From: Bacillus sp. sid0103
GTDB taxonomy: Bacteria; Bacillota; Bacilli; Bacillales_B; DSM-18226
Length of the DNA: 64,000 nucleotides
Assembly (NCBI RefSeq): GCF_019219025.1
Contig: NZ_JAHUWN010000020.1
Span: 57,934 to 121,933 of the forward strand
Reading direction: 5' to 3'
How positions within the stretch are numbered: the stretch's first letter is position 1; the number at the start of each line of letters is the position of its first letter. The translations under genes and the position numbers were made by a program. The notes below the pieces were generated by a model. It worked only from the letters and a program-made list of their open reading frames with translations, was not told where the DNA came from and did no database searches. This document shows, in pieces, positions 16,896 through 24,382 of the stretch.

Positions 16896-19139
16896 CTACT
16901 GTCTCGTTTGGAACTGTCCGATCAAATACTCACATACCTTTTCCGATTGGAGTCTAGCGGCAATATAGGGGGGATGGACACCCTTGGTCGCCTCTAAAGG
17001 TAAGCCAAGCCACAAGAGCTGCTCGTCGATGATGATAAATGGAAACGACAAGCTGACGGAAAGGATATGATCCGGCTGTAACTCTTCCCATGATTCCCCA
17101 GCCAAAACCGTTAATTTGACGGATTGGTTCCGGTTTTGCAATTGAACCTTCCATTGCTCAGCTAGGACTGTTTGCTCCGGTAAAGAAAGAAGAATCGAAT
17201 TTTTAGCAGACTCAATATCTCGGATTACTTTCTCTAACTTACGAGCATGCATCCAATCTAATCTTGGGTGCTGATTCTTAATCCATTTTCCAATATCCTT
17301 TGTTCCAATTGTTTGCTGATTCCTTACCTGATGTTCCACCAGCTGTCGAAGTGTTTTACGATGAAAAACATGATTTCGAATAAAGGATTGGTTGCTGACA
17401 TGAATGAACTTTCCTTTCGTTCTGGTGATGGCAACATTAATCAATCGCTCACTATCCTTTCCGGTTAGGAGCATCCCTGCCCGTGTCTGCGGCTCACTAT
17501 CCACCGTGTCAAAGACCATGACATCACGCTCACTGCCTTGAAACCTGTGCACGGTGGCAGCGATAATATCAGCCGTTGAGAGTTCCTTTTCATATAAATC
17601 CGCAAGTATTAATTCCATTAAATCCGCTTGCGCACGGTATGGGGTAACATAACCAATCGATCGTTCCCCGGCCAAATAGGATTCATGAATTAATTGAAAA
17701 GACAATAACACCTGCCATAAATTCATGCGCGAATGTGACCCCTTTTCTGATATACAATGGGCCCCAAGATGACTGGTATCGAGAAGTACTGCAGCCATGC
17801 CTGGGAAGGGTGCAAGATCTACAATAGGTTTTCTGGTTTTGATAACACTTTCGTGGTTACCGACAAGTGAATGATAGATGTACTGATTCGTGAATGCAGA
17901 AATATCTGGATGCATTCTGCGTTGCTCCTTTAATAAAAAAAGATGCGGATGCAGCATTCCGTCATTAACCCAGTCGACAACACCTGCGCGATGAAAGATA
18001 TCCTCCTTTAACCACATGGTGACTAATGGATCACGAGCGGATGCAATCGGTGGTAATTGTTTAAAATCCCCACAAATAATGACGCGCTTACCGAGTGTAG
18101 CAGCGAAAGCAGCTTGTGGAACATAAGCCATACTGGCTTCATCGAGGATGACAAGGTCAAATTCTTTTTCATAGATCGCCGCATCACCTGCTGCTTTGGC
18201 TAGTGTTGTCCCGACAATAAACGCATCCTGGATAAATTCAAGTTCCTTCTGGCGAATCTTGTCAAGAATCTTAGCAATTTTGGTCTCTAGTTCTAGCAAT
18301 TGATTAGTATCCCTTTTGCTAAAGGAACGGGCAATATCCTGCTTCAGTTTACGTCGTTCCTCAAGTAACATTTCTTTCTCGTCTGCAAGCTGGGGATTGT
18401 CTTTCTGAAGAAGTTGACTTGTGGTCACTGCTTCATGATGTTCGAGCTGCTCCCCTGTATTAAATCCATAACGAAGCACATCCCCATCACGGAAACGGTC
18501 TTTCTTTTGAATAAAAGTAGATATTTCACTTATCAGAACATCTACTGCTTGATTACTGTGTGATAATATCAACACTTTCTTTTCCTGAAAATACTTATTA
18601 GCGGCTACTCGTGCCAAAGTATAGGTTTTCCCTGTTCCAGGCGGGCCCCAAACAAAGGTAACAGGGTTGTATTTCGATCGTAAAACAAGTTCATGAACAT
18701 TGCTTTTCATTTTTTCAACCGGATGCTTAGCAGGCATGGATGGGTCCATCAACCTTTTTACTCTGATTCGTTTCTGCTTATTTTTTTTCATTTCATCGAG
18801 GCGCTCTATAAGCTGTTCGAGCAGTTCCCATGGATCGTGAATTAGCTGCGCTTCACCAATTAAATCTCCAAAAGATTGCTCCATGGCAAGCATTACGCCT
18901 TTACCTTCAGAAGAAAGGACTCGTCCATTTTGTTTCATACTTCCCCATTCGAGTCGTACTTGAGAACCAATTGGTATACGGAGAGAGAGAGCGGTATCGA
19001 AATAGTATGTATAGGATCCTTCTGTGGATAAAAGCCTTCCATTAGAAACAAGAAATTTATTACTGCCATATTTTTTCAAATGGAGGATTTCATGTTGTAG
19101 AGCCCTCTGCCATTCTTTAATAAAATTTATCACCTTCAT
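16896..19139 (-). CDS. SF1 DNA/RNA helicase (DNA2/UPF1-like) with C-terminal PLD-like domain
   Basis: A 747-residue superfamily 1 helicase. Motifs in order: Walker A WGPPGTGKTYTLA (about 165), Walker B VILDEASMAYVP, GDFKQLPPIAS, then YVTPYRAQADLM, TVHRFQGSERDVMVFD and NVAITRTKGK. The last 130 residues (from MHARKLEKVIRDIESAKNSI) resemble a phospholipase-D-like domain but lack an HKD motif, so it is probably non-catalytic. The start is ATG 19139 because AGAAGGGA lies just upstream; an 8-residue longer frame is less likely. Role is probably nucleic-acid remodelling or repair. Confidence 0.85.
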   Translation of the reverse strand: MKVINFIKEWQRALQHEILHLKKYGSNKFLVSNGRLLSTEGSYTYYFDTALSLRIPIGSQVRLEWGSMKQNGRVLSSEGKGVMLAMEQSFGDLIGEAQLIHDPWELLEQLIERLDEMKKNKQKRIRVKRLMDPSMPAKHPVEKMKSNVHELVLRSKYNPVTFVWGPPGTGKTYTLARVAANKYFQEKKVLILSHSNQAVDVLISEISTFIQKKDRFRDGDVLRYGFNTGEQLEHHEAVTTSQLLQKDNPQLADEKEMLLEERRKLKQDIARSFSKRDTNQLLELETKIAKILDKIRQKELEFIQDAFIVGTTLAKAAGDAAIYEKEFDLVILDEASMAYVPQAAFAATLGKRVIICGDFKQLPPIASARDPLVTMWLKEDIFHRAGVVDWVNDGMLHPHLFLLKEQRRMHPDISAFTNQYIYHSLVGNHESVIKTRKPIVDLAPFPGMAAVLLDTSHLGAHCISEKGSHSRMNLWQVLLSFQLIHESYLAGERSIGYVTPYRAQADLMELILADLYEKELSTADIIAATVHRFQGSERDVMVFDTVDSEPQTRAGMLLTGKDSERLINVAITRTKGKFIHVSNQSFIRNHVFHRKTLRQLVEHQVRNQQTIGTKDIGKWIKNQHPRLDWMHARKLEKVIRDIESAKNSILLSLPEQTVLAEQWKVQLQNRNQSVKLTVLAGESWEELQPDHILSVSLSFPFIIIDEQLLWLGLPLEATKGVHPPYIAARLQSEKVCEYLIGQFQTRQ

Positions 19140-19247
19140 AAAAATAATCCCTTCTATATGCATATTCCCTACATATCCTTATAAAAAAAGGAGATATGCA
19201 CTAATTCCAAATATTATACATTAAATAAATAGGGAGGGATATTTCTA

Positions 19248-20438
19248 ATGAGTAAATTAGATTTCTTAGAAATAAGCAGGAATTTTAAGAGCTATTATCA
19301 AACACTTCGGGATGTCCATTATTATCTAACGAATGATACTGAATTAAGCCCGTTGGAATTACAAGCAGTTTCCAAGGTATTGAGTAAATTAATTTATGGA
19401 TTTATTCGTATTAAAGGGACCTCTTTCAGAGAGATGGACCGCGATCAATTCGAGCAAGAATTTAATCTATTTCATCAAGATTTTCTAAATGTCATCCAAA
19501 ATAGCGGCGAAAATAATGTGGATTTCGATCAATTCACTGAACTAATTGATGAAGTAATTGGAATCGCTGTTAAGAGGACAATTGCACTTGGAAAAATTAA
19601 AAAAGTAAAACAAGATTCTTTCCTCGAAGATGAGGTAATGGCTGATGTAACTGATGATGAATCGGAATTATTTAATGAAAATGAGGAAAGTGTTTCCGAT
19701 GATGAAGTGGTTGTTGATGTGATAGAGGAATTTGATGAAATAACAGAGCCAGTACCTGAAGTCGAAACCGTAAGTACTGAAGTCGAAACTGTAAGTGCTG
19801 AAGGCGAATCTGTAAGTGCTGAAGTTGAAACTGTAAGTGCTGAAGTCGAAACTGTAAGTGCTGAAGTCGAAACTGTAAGTGCTGAAGTTGAAACTGTAAG
19901 TGCTGAAGTCGAAACTGTAGGTGCTGAAGTCGAAACTGTAAGTGCTGAAGTCGAAACTGTAAGTGCTGAAGTCGAAACTTTTAGTTCTGATTTAAAATCT
20001 TTTGATTCTAATTTAAAATCTTTTGATTCTGAATTAAAATCTTTTGATTCTGAATTAAAATCTTTAAGTTCTGATTTTAAAACTTTTAGTACTGATTTTA
20101 AATCTTTTAGTCCTGATGTTAAAACTTTTAGTCCTGATGTTAAAACTTTTAGTAATGATTTTAAAACTTTTAGTCCAAAAGTTGAAACAATTAATACTGA
20201 AGTTGAAGCTGTTCTGGATGATTCAGGAAATCCTGGGGATGAAAAGCAAGTACCGGAAAATGAAGTGGTAGTTGCGGATGTGGTTAATGAGGTTGAAGCA
20301 GAAGTTGAGGCAGCAAATGTGAAACCTGAAAGAGTGAAAAATAAATTTGTTGATGCTGCTCCAATTGTAAACAAATATGATGATTTTGAAAGTAGTGACA
20401 ATTTCCGTTTTAGACTTCGGAGGAGAAAAAATAGATAA
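19248..20438 (+). CDS. Heptad-repeat protein of unknown function
   Basis: A 396-residue acidic protein with a strong GGGAGGG ribosome binding site. Residues 1-125 form a helical-looking domain (MSKLDFLEISRNFKSYYQTL onward) that I do not recognise. Residues 126-170 are very acidic. From about 171 to 325 there are some 22 consecutive seven-residue units. The first eleven are EVETVSA-like; the next change to ELKSFDS, DFKTFSP and DVKTFSP. Hydrophobic residues (V/L/F) recur at two positions per heptad, compatible with a long coiled coil or a repetitive fibre. The tail is basic (RFRLRRRKN). There is no signal peptide or sortase motif. In-frame 21-bp repeats would allow length variation by slippage. 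Confidence 0.7.
   Translation: MSKLDFLEISRNFKSYYQTLRDVHYYLTNDTELSPLELQAVSKVLSKLIYGFIRIKGTSFREMDRDQFEQEFNLFHQDFLNVIQNSGENNVDFDQFTELIDEVIGIAVKRTIALGKIKKVKQDSFLEDEVMADVTDDESELFNENEESVSDDEVVVDVIEEFDEITEPVPEVETVSTEVETVSAEGESVSAEVETVSAEVETVSAEVETVSAEVETVSAEVETVGAEVETVSAEVETVSAEVETFSSDLKSFDSNLKSFDSELKSFDSELKSLSSDFKTFSTDFKSFSPDVKTFSPDVKTFSNDFKTFSPKVETINTEVEAVLDDSGNPGDEKQVPENEVVVADVVNEVEAEVEAANVKPERVKNKFVDAAPIVNKYDDFESSDNFRFRLRRRKNR
19758..20218 (+). repeat. 21-bp tandem repeats inside the heptad-repeat gene
   Basis: The unit GAAGTCGAAACTGTAAGTGC plus one base is repeated eleven times with few changes up to about 19988. About ten related but diverged 21-bp units (TTTTGATTCTGAATTAAAAT class) follow. 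All units keep the reading frame. Confidence 0.9.
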
Positions 20439-20441
20439 CTT

Positions 20442-20474
20442 AAAAAAAAAATCGCCTAACACGGCGATTTTTTA
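20442..20474. terminator. Bidirectional terminator
   Basis: AAAAATCGCC / GGCGATTTTT hairpin (loop TAACAC) between convergent genes ending at 20438 and 20486. Confidence 0.85.
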
Positions 20475-20485
20475 TTATATTATTA

Positions 20486-20686
20486 TTAAATCGATACGTC
20501 TCCAATTGAGAAAGAGCAATTCAAGACATCAGAAATCTTCGCTAAAATAGAAACCTGTACATCCAGTTCTCCTTCTTCAATAGCGGCAATCGTTCCCGCG
20601 TTTAATCCTGAAAGCAAAGCCAATTTTTCTATATCAAGTTCACGATTTAATCTCATTTTTTTTAGTTGATGTCCAATCTGATTCAT
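20486..20686 (-). CDS. Small XRE-family transcriptional regulator
   Basis: A 66-residue protein that is almost entirely one Cro/C1-type helix-turn-helix: IGHQLKKMRLNRELDIEKLA then LSGLNAGTIAAIEEGELDVQ, ending in a short FSIGDVSI tail. No effector domain. The start is ATG 20686, preceded by GAGGGGG; a 5-residue longer frame is less likely. A palindrome overlapping its own -10 suggests autoregulation. It lies between the heptad-repeat gene and the microcompartment operon but has its own promoter. Confidence 0.8.
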   Translation of the reverse strand: MNQIGHQLKKMRLNRELDIEKLALLSGLNAGTIAAIEEGELDVQVSILAKISDVLNCSFSIGDVSI

Positions 20687-20727
20687 AGTAAGCCCCCTCA
20701 TTATGTAAGCGATTTCATTTTGTTGAC

Positions 20728-20759
20728 TTTATTATAATAAACTATTAAAAATTTTACAA
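20728..20759 (-). promoter_or_regulatory. Promoter with palindromic operator for the XRE gene
   Basis: TTGTAA (20759-20754) and TATAAT (20736-20731) on the minus strand have a 17-base spacer. A perfect 14-bp palindrome TTTATTATAATAAA (20728-20741) covers the -10, a plausible autoregulatory site. Confidence 0.55.
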
Positions 20760-20784
20760 CATTTTTAATAGAAGAGGAAAAAAG

Positions 20785-20829
20785 AAATCTGAGTATTTCA
20801 TCTTGCATTGATTGCTACATGAAATACTC
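20785..20829 (-). terminator. Terminator of the microcompartment operon
   Basis: GAGTATTTCAT pairs with ATGAAATACTC around a 17-base loop, then a T-rich run on the minus strand, 33 bases beyond the deoC stop. Confidence 0.65.
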
Positions 20830-20861
20830 AAAATCAACTTGGAAACAGGATAATACTCCTA

Positions 20862-21677
20862 TTAATACTCAGTACCTTGACCGCCAGTAATAATGGCAAT
20901 ACTAGAACTTGCACCAATTCTTGTTGCACCAGCTTGGATTAGTTTTCTAGCAGTATCTAAATCTCTCACACACGCAGACGCTTTCACACCCATGTCTTGA
21001 CCTACTGCTTCACGCATAAGTTTAATGTCCTCGGCCGTTGCACATCCAGGGCCAAAACCTGTGGATGTTTTCACAAAGTCTGCACCTGCCATTTTTGCTA
21101 GAATACAAGCTTTTTTCTTTTCTTCGATTTCAAGAAGACCTGTTTCAATAATGACTTTTACTGGTGCGTGACCATTCGCCGCTAACACAACACCTTCAAT
21201 GTCCTTTTTCACAGTCTCGAAGTCGCCGGATTTTAGGGCACCAATGTTAATGACCATGTCAATTTCCGTTGCACCGTTTGCAATTGCATCACGAGTTTCC
21301 GCACTTTTTACAAATGTGCTCGTTGCCCCAAGTGGAAAACCAACAACAGTGGTGATCCCTACTCCAGAACCTTTTAATTCTTTAGCAGCTGTAGCAACCC
21401 AATAAGGATTCACACAGACTGTTGCAAATTTATGTTCTCTTGCTTCTTCACAGAGTTTTACAATTTGGTCTTTGGATGCTTCTGGCTTCAATAACGTATG
21501 ATCAATCATACGCGCCACAGATGGACCAGTAATAATATTGGATGATGTTCCTTCTTTATAAGTCACATTTCCAGAAGTTACAGGCTTAACTTCTTTCAAC
21601 TCATCTTTATTTGTTAATTGCTGCATAATTTGATTTGTAATTTGTTCTACCAATGCTTCAATTTGCATCGTGCTCAC
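20862..21677 (-). CDS. deoC: Deoxyribose-phosphate aldolase, microcompartment-associated
   Basis: Cleaves 2-deoxyribose-5-phosphate to glyceraldehyde-3-phosphate and acetaldehyde; the signature enzyme of SPU-type microcompartments. The Schiff-base lysine is in FVKTSTGFG. Other core blocks are [23 protein letters not shown] and [15 protein letters not shown]. At 271 residues it is about 45 longer than ordinary DeoC. The extra N-terminus begins with an amphipathic helix ([18 protein letters not shown]) and a flexible linker, the layout of an encapsulation peptide that targets enzymes to the shell lumen. Last gene of the operon, followed by a terminator. Confidence 0.95.
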   Translation of the reverse strand: MSTMQIEALVEQITNQIMQQLTNKDELKEVKPVTSGNVTYKEGTSSNIITGPSVARMIDHTLLKPEASKDQIVKLCEEAREHKFATVCVNPYWVATAAKELKGSGVGITTVVGFPLGATSTFVKSAETRDAIANGATEIDMVINIGALKSGDFETVKKDIEGVVLAANGHAPVKVIIETGLLEIEEKKKACILAKMAGADFVKTSTGFGPGCATAEDIKLMREAVGQDMGVKASACVRDLDTARKLIQAGATRIGASSSIAIITGGQGTEY

Positions 21678-21683
21678 CTCACA

Positions 21684-21947
21684 TTAATATAATCGATCAA
21701 CAATACCGGCAATGACAGCATCAAAAGAACCATTGGGGTCTTCTAAAATGTCTCTTGCTGATCCACCTTCTTCTAGTATCAGAACATAATCGCCGATCCC
21801 TGCTGAAAAACGATCAAAGGCAATCATTGAATCACCGCATTCATTGCCTGATGCGTCCACAGGGATGACAACCATGAGCTTTTTATATTGATGACTTGGT
21901 GTTTTTATCGTTGATACGACATTTCCAACCACTTTTGCTAGTTTCAT
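21684..21947 (-). CDS. BMC-P shell vertex protein (EutN/CcmL family)
   Basis: An 87-residue pentameric vertex protein. Family pattern: KVVGNVVSTIKTPSHQYKKL, then MVVIPVD and IAFDRFSAGIGDYVLI, ending FDAVIAGIVDRLY. Pentamers cap the twelve corners of the polyhedral shell. It is one of three BMC-P paralogs in this operon (87, 95 and 99 residues). It starts on an ATG sharing a base with the stop of the upstream BMC-H gene. Confidence 0.93.
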   Translation of the reverse strand: MKLAKVVGNVVSTIKTPSHQYKKLMVVIPVDASGNECGDSMIAFDRFSAGIGDYVLILEEGGSARDILEDPNGSFDAVIAGIVDRLY

Positions 21948-22222
21948 TATTTTGCAACAGGAAGAATTTTCTCGATGTCAGAATGTGGTCTTGGAATAAC
22001 GTGAACAGATAAGAATTCGCCCACACGCTGCGCTGCATCAGCACCTGCTTCAGTTGCTGCCTTTACCGCACCAACGTCACCGCGAACCATCACACATACT
22101 AACCCGCCGCCCACATTCACTTTTCCTAGTAATGTAACGTTGGCTGCTTTTGTCATAGCGTCTGCTGCTTCAATTGCCCCTACTAAACCTTTAGTTTCGA
22201 TCATTCCTAATGCGTTGTTCAT
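21947..22222 (-). CDS. BMC-H shell hexamer protein (PduA/EutM type)
   Basis: A 91-residue single-BMC-domain protein forming the hexameric facets of the shell. Signature blocks: [60 protein letters not shown] and [14 protein letters not shown]. It is highly similar to the second BMC-H in the operon (23991-24368); the pore-region residues differ (GGGLV here, GAGIV there), which suggests different permeability. Confidence 0.95.
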   Translation of the reverse strand: MNNALGMIETKGLVGAIEAADAMTKAANVTLLGKVNVGGGLVCVMVRGDVGAVKAATEAGADAAQRVGEFLSVHVIPRPHSDIEKILPVAK

Positions 22223-22223
22223 A

Positions 22224-22511
22224 TTATATTTCCTCCATTCGATTCGTCACATTATAGTAGTCGATAATCCCTAAGATTCCAGCATCTGATGGAACCAAAT
22301 CTTTATTAAGCGGTAAGGAAGATTCCCTGCTTTTTGCTAAGTAAACAAGTTCTCCTTCTCCTGATTGTCCAATCGTATCTATAGCCACAAGTGGTTTGCC
22401 TTTGTCTTTCAATTGATCATCTACTGGTTGGACAATCAGCAGCTTTAAACCTATAAGATTCTCATTTTTATGTGTACAGACCATATTTCCAATCACTTTG
22501 GCTACAAACAT
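22224..22511 (-). CDS. BMC-P shell vertex protein (EutN/CcmL family)
   Basis: A 95-residue BMC-P paralog: [46 protein letters not shown], and a C-terminal [12 protein letters not shown]. It is separated from the next upstream gene (rpiB-like) by 174 bases holding a phased repeat array, the largest gap within the operon, so a separate message end or start there is possible. Confidence 0.93.
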   Translation of the reverse strand: MFVAKVIGNMVCTHKNENLIGLKLLIVQPVDDQLKDKGKPLVAIDTIGQSGEGELVYLAKSRESSLPLNKDLVPSDAGILGIIDYYNVTNRMEEI

Positions 22512-22577
22512 CTTTCAAACCTGCTTTCTTATCTATATATCTCTGAGTTAAACGCTCCTATTTTTCTATCTAAACTG

Positions 22578-22672
22578 TTTATCAGCGAATCTCAACCATT
22601 TATCAGCGGTAATTTACTTTTATCAGCGATAAATCATTTTTATCAGCGAAACTGAAGGTTTTATCAGCGAAT
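22578..22672. repeat. Five direct repeats of 20-21 bp inside the microcompartment operon
   Basis: TTATCAGCG recurs with TATCAGCG starting at 22580, 22601, 22621, 22641 and 22662. On the operon strand the unit reads CGCTGATAA. Spacers are degenerate and A/T-rich. The spacing equals that of the unrelated GTTTTGTG cluster at 931-1055. Confidence 0.75.
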
Positions 22673-22685
22673 CTCAGATTTAGTG

Positions 22686-23144
22686 CTAATTACGCCCTAA
22701 GAAACGGCTTTCGATTTCCATAATTTTCGTCACACGGCGATCATGACGGCCGCCGGCAAACTCTGTTTCCAACCAAGTCTTAACTAATTGCTTGGCAAGG
22801 CCTTCACCAATAAATTGACCACCGATTGATAAAACGTTTGCATTATTATGCTCTTTACTGTTAATAACAGAAGATAAGTCCCAACATACAGCACCACGTA
22901 CACCTGGGATTTTATTCAATACCATCCCGCTGCCAATGCCGACACCATCAATCATAATGCCTACATAGCTATCATTCGTTGCGACCGTCTCCCCAACAAG
23001 AAAGGCAATATCCGGATAATCAACGGATTCATTTGCTTTACAGCCAAAATCTAAATATTCGTAGCCTAATTCCGTTAAATAGGTCTTTAACTTTTCTTTT
23101 AGTTCGTATCCACCATGGTCGCAACCTATCGCAACTTTTTTCAT
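22686..23144 (-). CDS. RpiB/LacAB family sugar-phosphate isomerase, microcompartment-associated
   Basis: A 152-residue RpiB-type isomerase, canonical in length. It opens MKKVAIGCDHGGYELKEKL. The active-site loop reads IMIDGVGIGSGMVLNKIPG where ordinary RpiB has ICGTGIGMSIAANKVPG: the usual catalytic Cys is Asp, and Thr is Val. LacA/LacB galactose-6-phosphate isomerases also carry Asp-like variants here, so the substrate may not be ribose-5-phosphate. It has no N-terminal targeting helix, unlike the other enzymes of the locus. It overlaps tpiA by an ATGA junction. Annotating it as a generic RpiB-family isomerase is safest. Confidence 0.88.
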   Translation of the reverse strand: MKKVAIGCDHGGYELKEKLKTYLTELGYEYLDFGCKANESVDYPDIAFLVGETVATNDSYVGIMIDGVGIGSGMVLNKIPGVRGAVCWDLSSVINSKEHNNANVLSIGGQFIGEGLAKQLVKTWLETEFAGGRHDRRVTKIMEIESRFLGRN

Positions 23145-23980
23145 GAATTTTGTTCTCCTTCGGCAAATACATTGATAATTGCATCAAAGACTTTTGCGTC
23201 TAAGCTCGCACCACCAACCAGCACACCATCAATATCAGGCATTGCACTGTATTCAGCTGCATTGCTTTCATTTGCAGATCCGCCATATAAAATCGAAATA
23301 CTTTCTGCTCTTTGACCCAGTATTTGTTTTAACACGGAACGAATGTACGCGTGTGTTTCTTGAGCTAGTTCAGCTGTAGCTGACTGCCCTGTTCCAATCG
23401 CCCAAACTGGTTCATACGCAAGAATAAAATGGCTTGAATCAATATCCTTTAAAGCACCGCAAAGTTGCTTATATAAAACCTGTTCTGTCTGCATTGCGTT
23501 CTTTTGTCCTAGTGTTTCGCCGAAACAGATGATCGGGGTAAGCCCAGACTTGATCGTATGCAGAACCTTTTTGTTGACTAACTCGTCATCTTCAAAAGAG
23601 TATTGTCTTCTTTCAGAGTGGCCAATAATCACATATTCACAGCCGACATCTGTCAACATAGCAGCTGATGTTTCTCCAGTGTAAGCACCTTTGTCAGCCC
23701 AGTGAACATTTTGCCCGCCTAATCCAATCGGCTTACCAGATTGTTTGATCATTAAATGGGACGGGTATAACAGTTGGGCTGGTGGACAAATCACTACTGA
23801 CACATCAGGGCTGCTGTTTATTTTTTGAAAAAATTCAGCGGTCTCATTTAGGTTCTTGTTCATCTTCCAATTAGCAATCACATATGTTTGCCGATCATTT
23901 TGGAGCTGCAGTCCACCTATACTTTGACCAATAACATCTCTAACAAGATTTTTGATATAGCTTTCAATGGATTGTTCCAT
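23141..23980 (-). CDS. tpiA: Triose-phosphate isomerase with encapsulation-peptide-like extension
   Basis: Interconverts glyceraldehyde-3-phosphate and dihydroxyacetone phosphate. Catalytic residues are present: Asn/Lys in VIANWKMNKN, His in IIGHSERRQ, Glu in AYEPVWAIGTG; phosphate-binding LYGGSANESN and VLVGGASL follow. At 279 residues it is about 30 longer than a glycolytic TIM. The added N-terminus (IESYIKNLVRDVIGQSIG) is amphipathic, suggesting import into the microcompartment to handle the triose made by DeoC. It is very likely a second copy, with glycolytic tpiA elsewhere. Confidence 0.93.
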   Translation of the reverse strand: MEQSIESYIKNLVRDVIGQSIGGLQLQNDRQTYVIANWKMNKNLNETAEFFQKINSSPDVSVVICPPAQLLYPSHLMIKQSGKPIGLGGQNVHWADKGAYTGETSAAMLTDVGCEYVIIGHSERRQYSFEDDELVNKKVLHTIKSGLTPIICFGETLGQKNAMQTEQVLYKQLCGALKDIDSSHFILAYEPVWAIGTGQSATAELAQETHAYIRSVLKQILGQRAESISILYGGSANESNAAEYSAMPDIDGVLVGGASLDAKVFDAIINVFAEGEQNS

Positions 23981-23990
23981 TTACATTCAC

Positions 23991-24368
23991 CTATTCTGCT
24001 TTCGGTAAAATACCTTCTACATCGCCGTTAGGACGTGGAATGACATGTACAGATAGGAGAGTACCTACTCGCTGTGCTGCTTCCGCTCCAGCTTCAGTAG
24101 CTGCTTTCACTGCACCAACATCCCCACGGACCATAACAGTTACGATGCCAGCCCCTACTAATTCTCTGCCTACTAATGCAACGTTTGCAGCTTTAACCAT
24201 CGCATCTGCTGCTTCAATGGCACCTACTAAACCTTTTGTTTCAATCATACCTAAAGCTTCTTGACCCATTTTATTTCCTCCTCTAGTAACCTCTAATTTT
24301 GGTTTTTCTTGGTTTTCCAATTGTTCTTCCTGTGAAGTGACTGTTTTTTCTTCTTTTGCTTTCGCCAT
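23991..24368 (-). CDS. BMC-H shell protein with optional N-terminal extension
   Basis: The BMC domain of 91 residues begins at [20 protein letters not shown] and ends [17 protein letters not shown]. The open frame extends 33 residues further, starting [17 protein letters not shown], charged and probably disordered. Both starts have ribosome binding sites: GAGGTG before 24368 and AGAGGAGGAAATAAA before the internal ATG at 24269. The latter is encoded as RGGNK in the long form. Two isoforms, or only the short one, are possible. It starts 14 bases after the aldehyde dehydrogenase stop. Confidence 0.9.
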   Translation of the reverse strand: MAKAKEEKTVTSQEEQLENQEKPKLEVTRGGNKMGQEALGMIETKGLVGAIEAADAMVKAANVALVGRELVGAGIVTVMVRGDVGAVKAATEAGAEAAQRVGTLLSVHVIPRPNGDVEGILPKAE

Positions 24369-24382
24369 ATCCTAACACCTCA

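Noticed and set aside
19529..20401. A 290-codon open frame on the minus strand opposite the heptad-repeat gene
   Set aside because: It is a by-product of the repetitive coding strand: Ser/Thr/Leu-rich low complexity with no ribosome binding site, while the plus-strand frame has a strong one and a non-repetitive N-terminal domain.
22578..22672. CRISPR-like short repeats
   Set aside because: The repeated part is only about 9-11 bases and the intervening 10 bases are too short for spacers.
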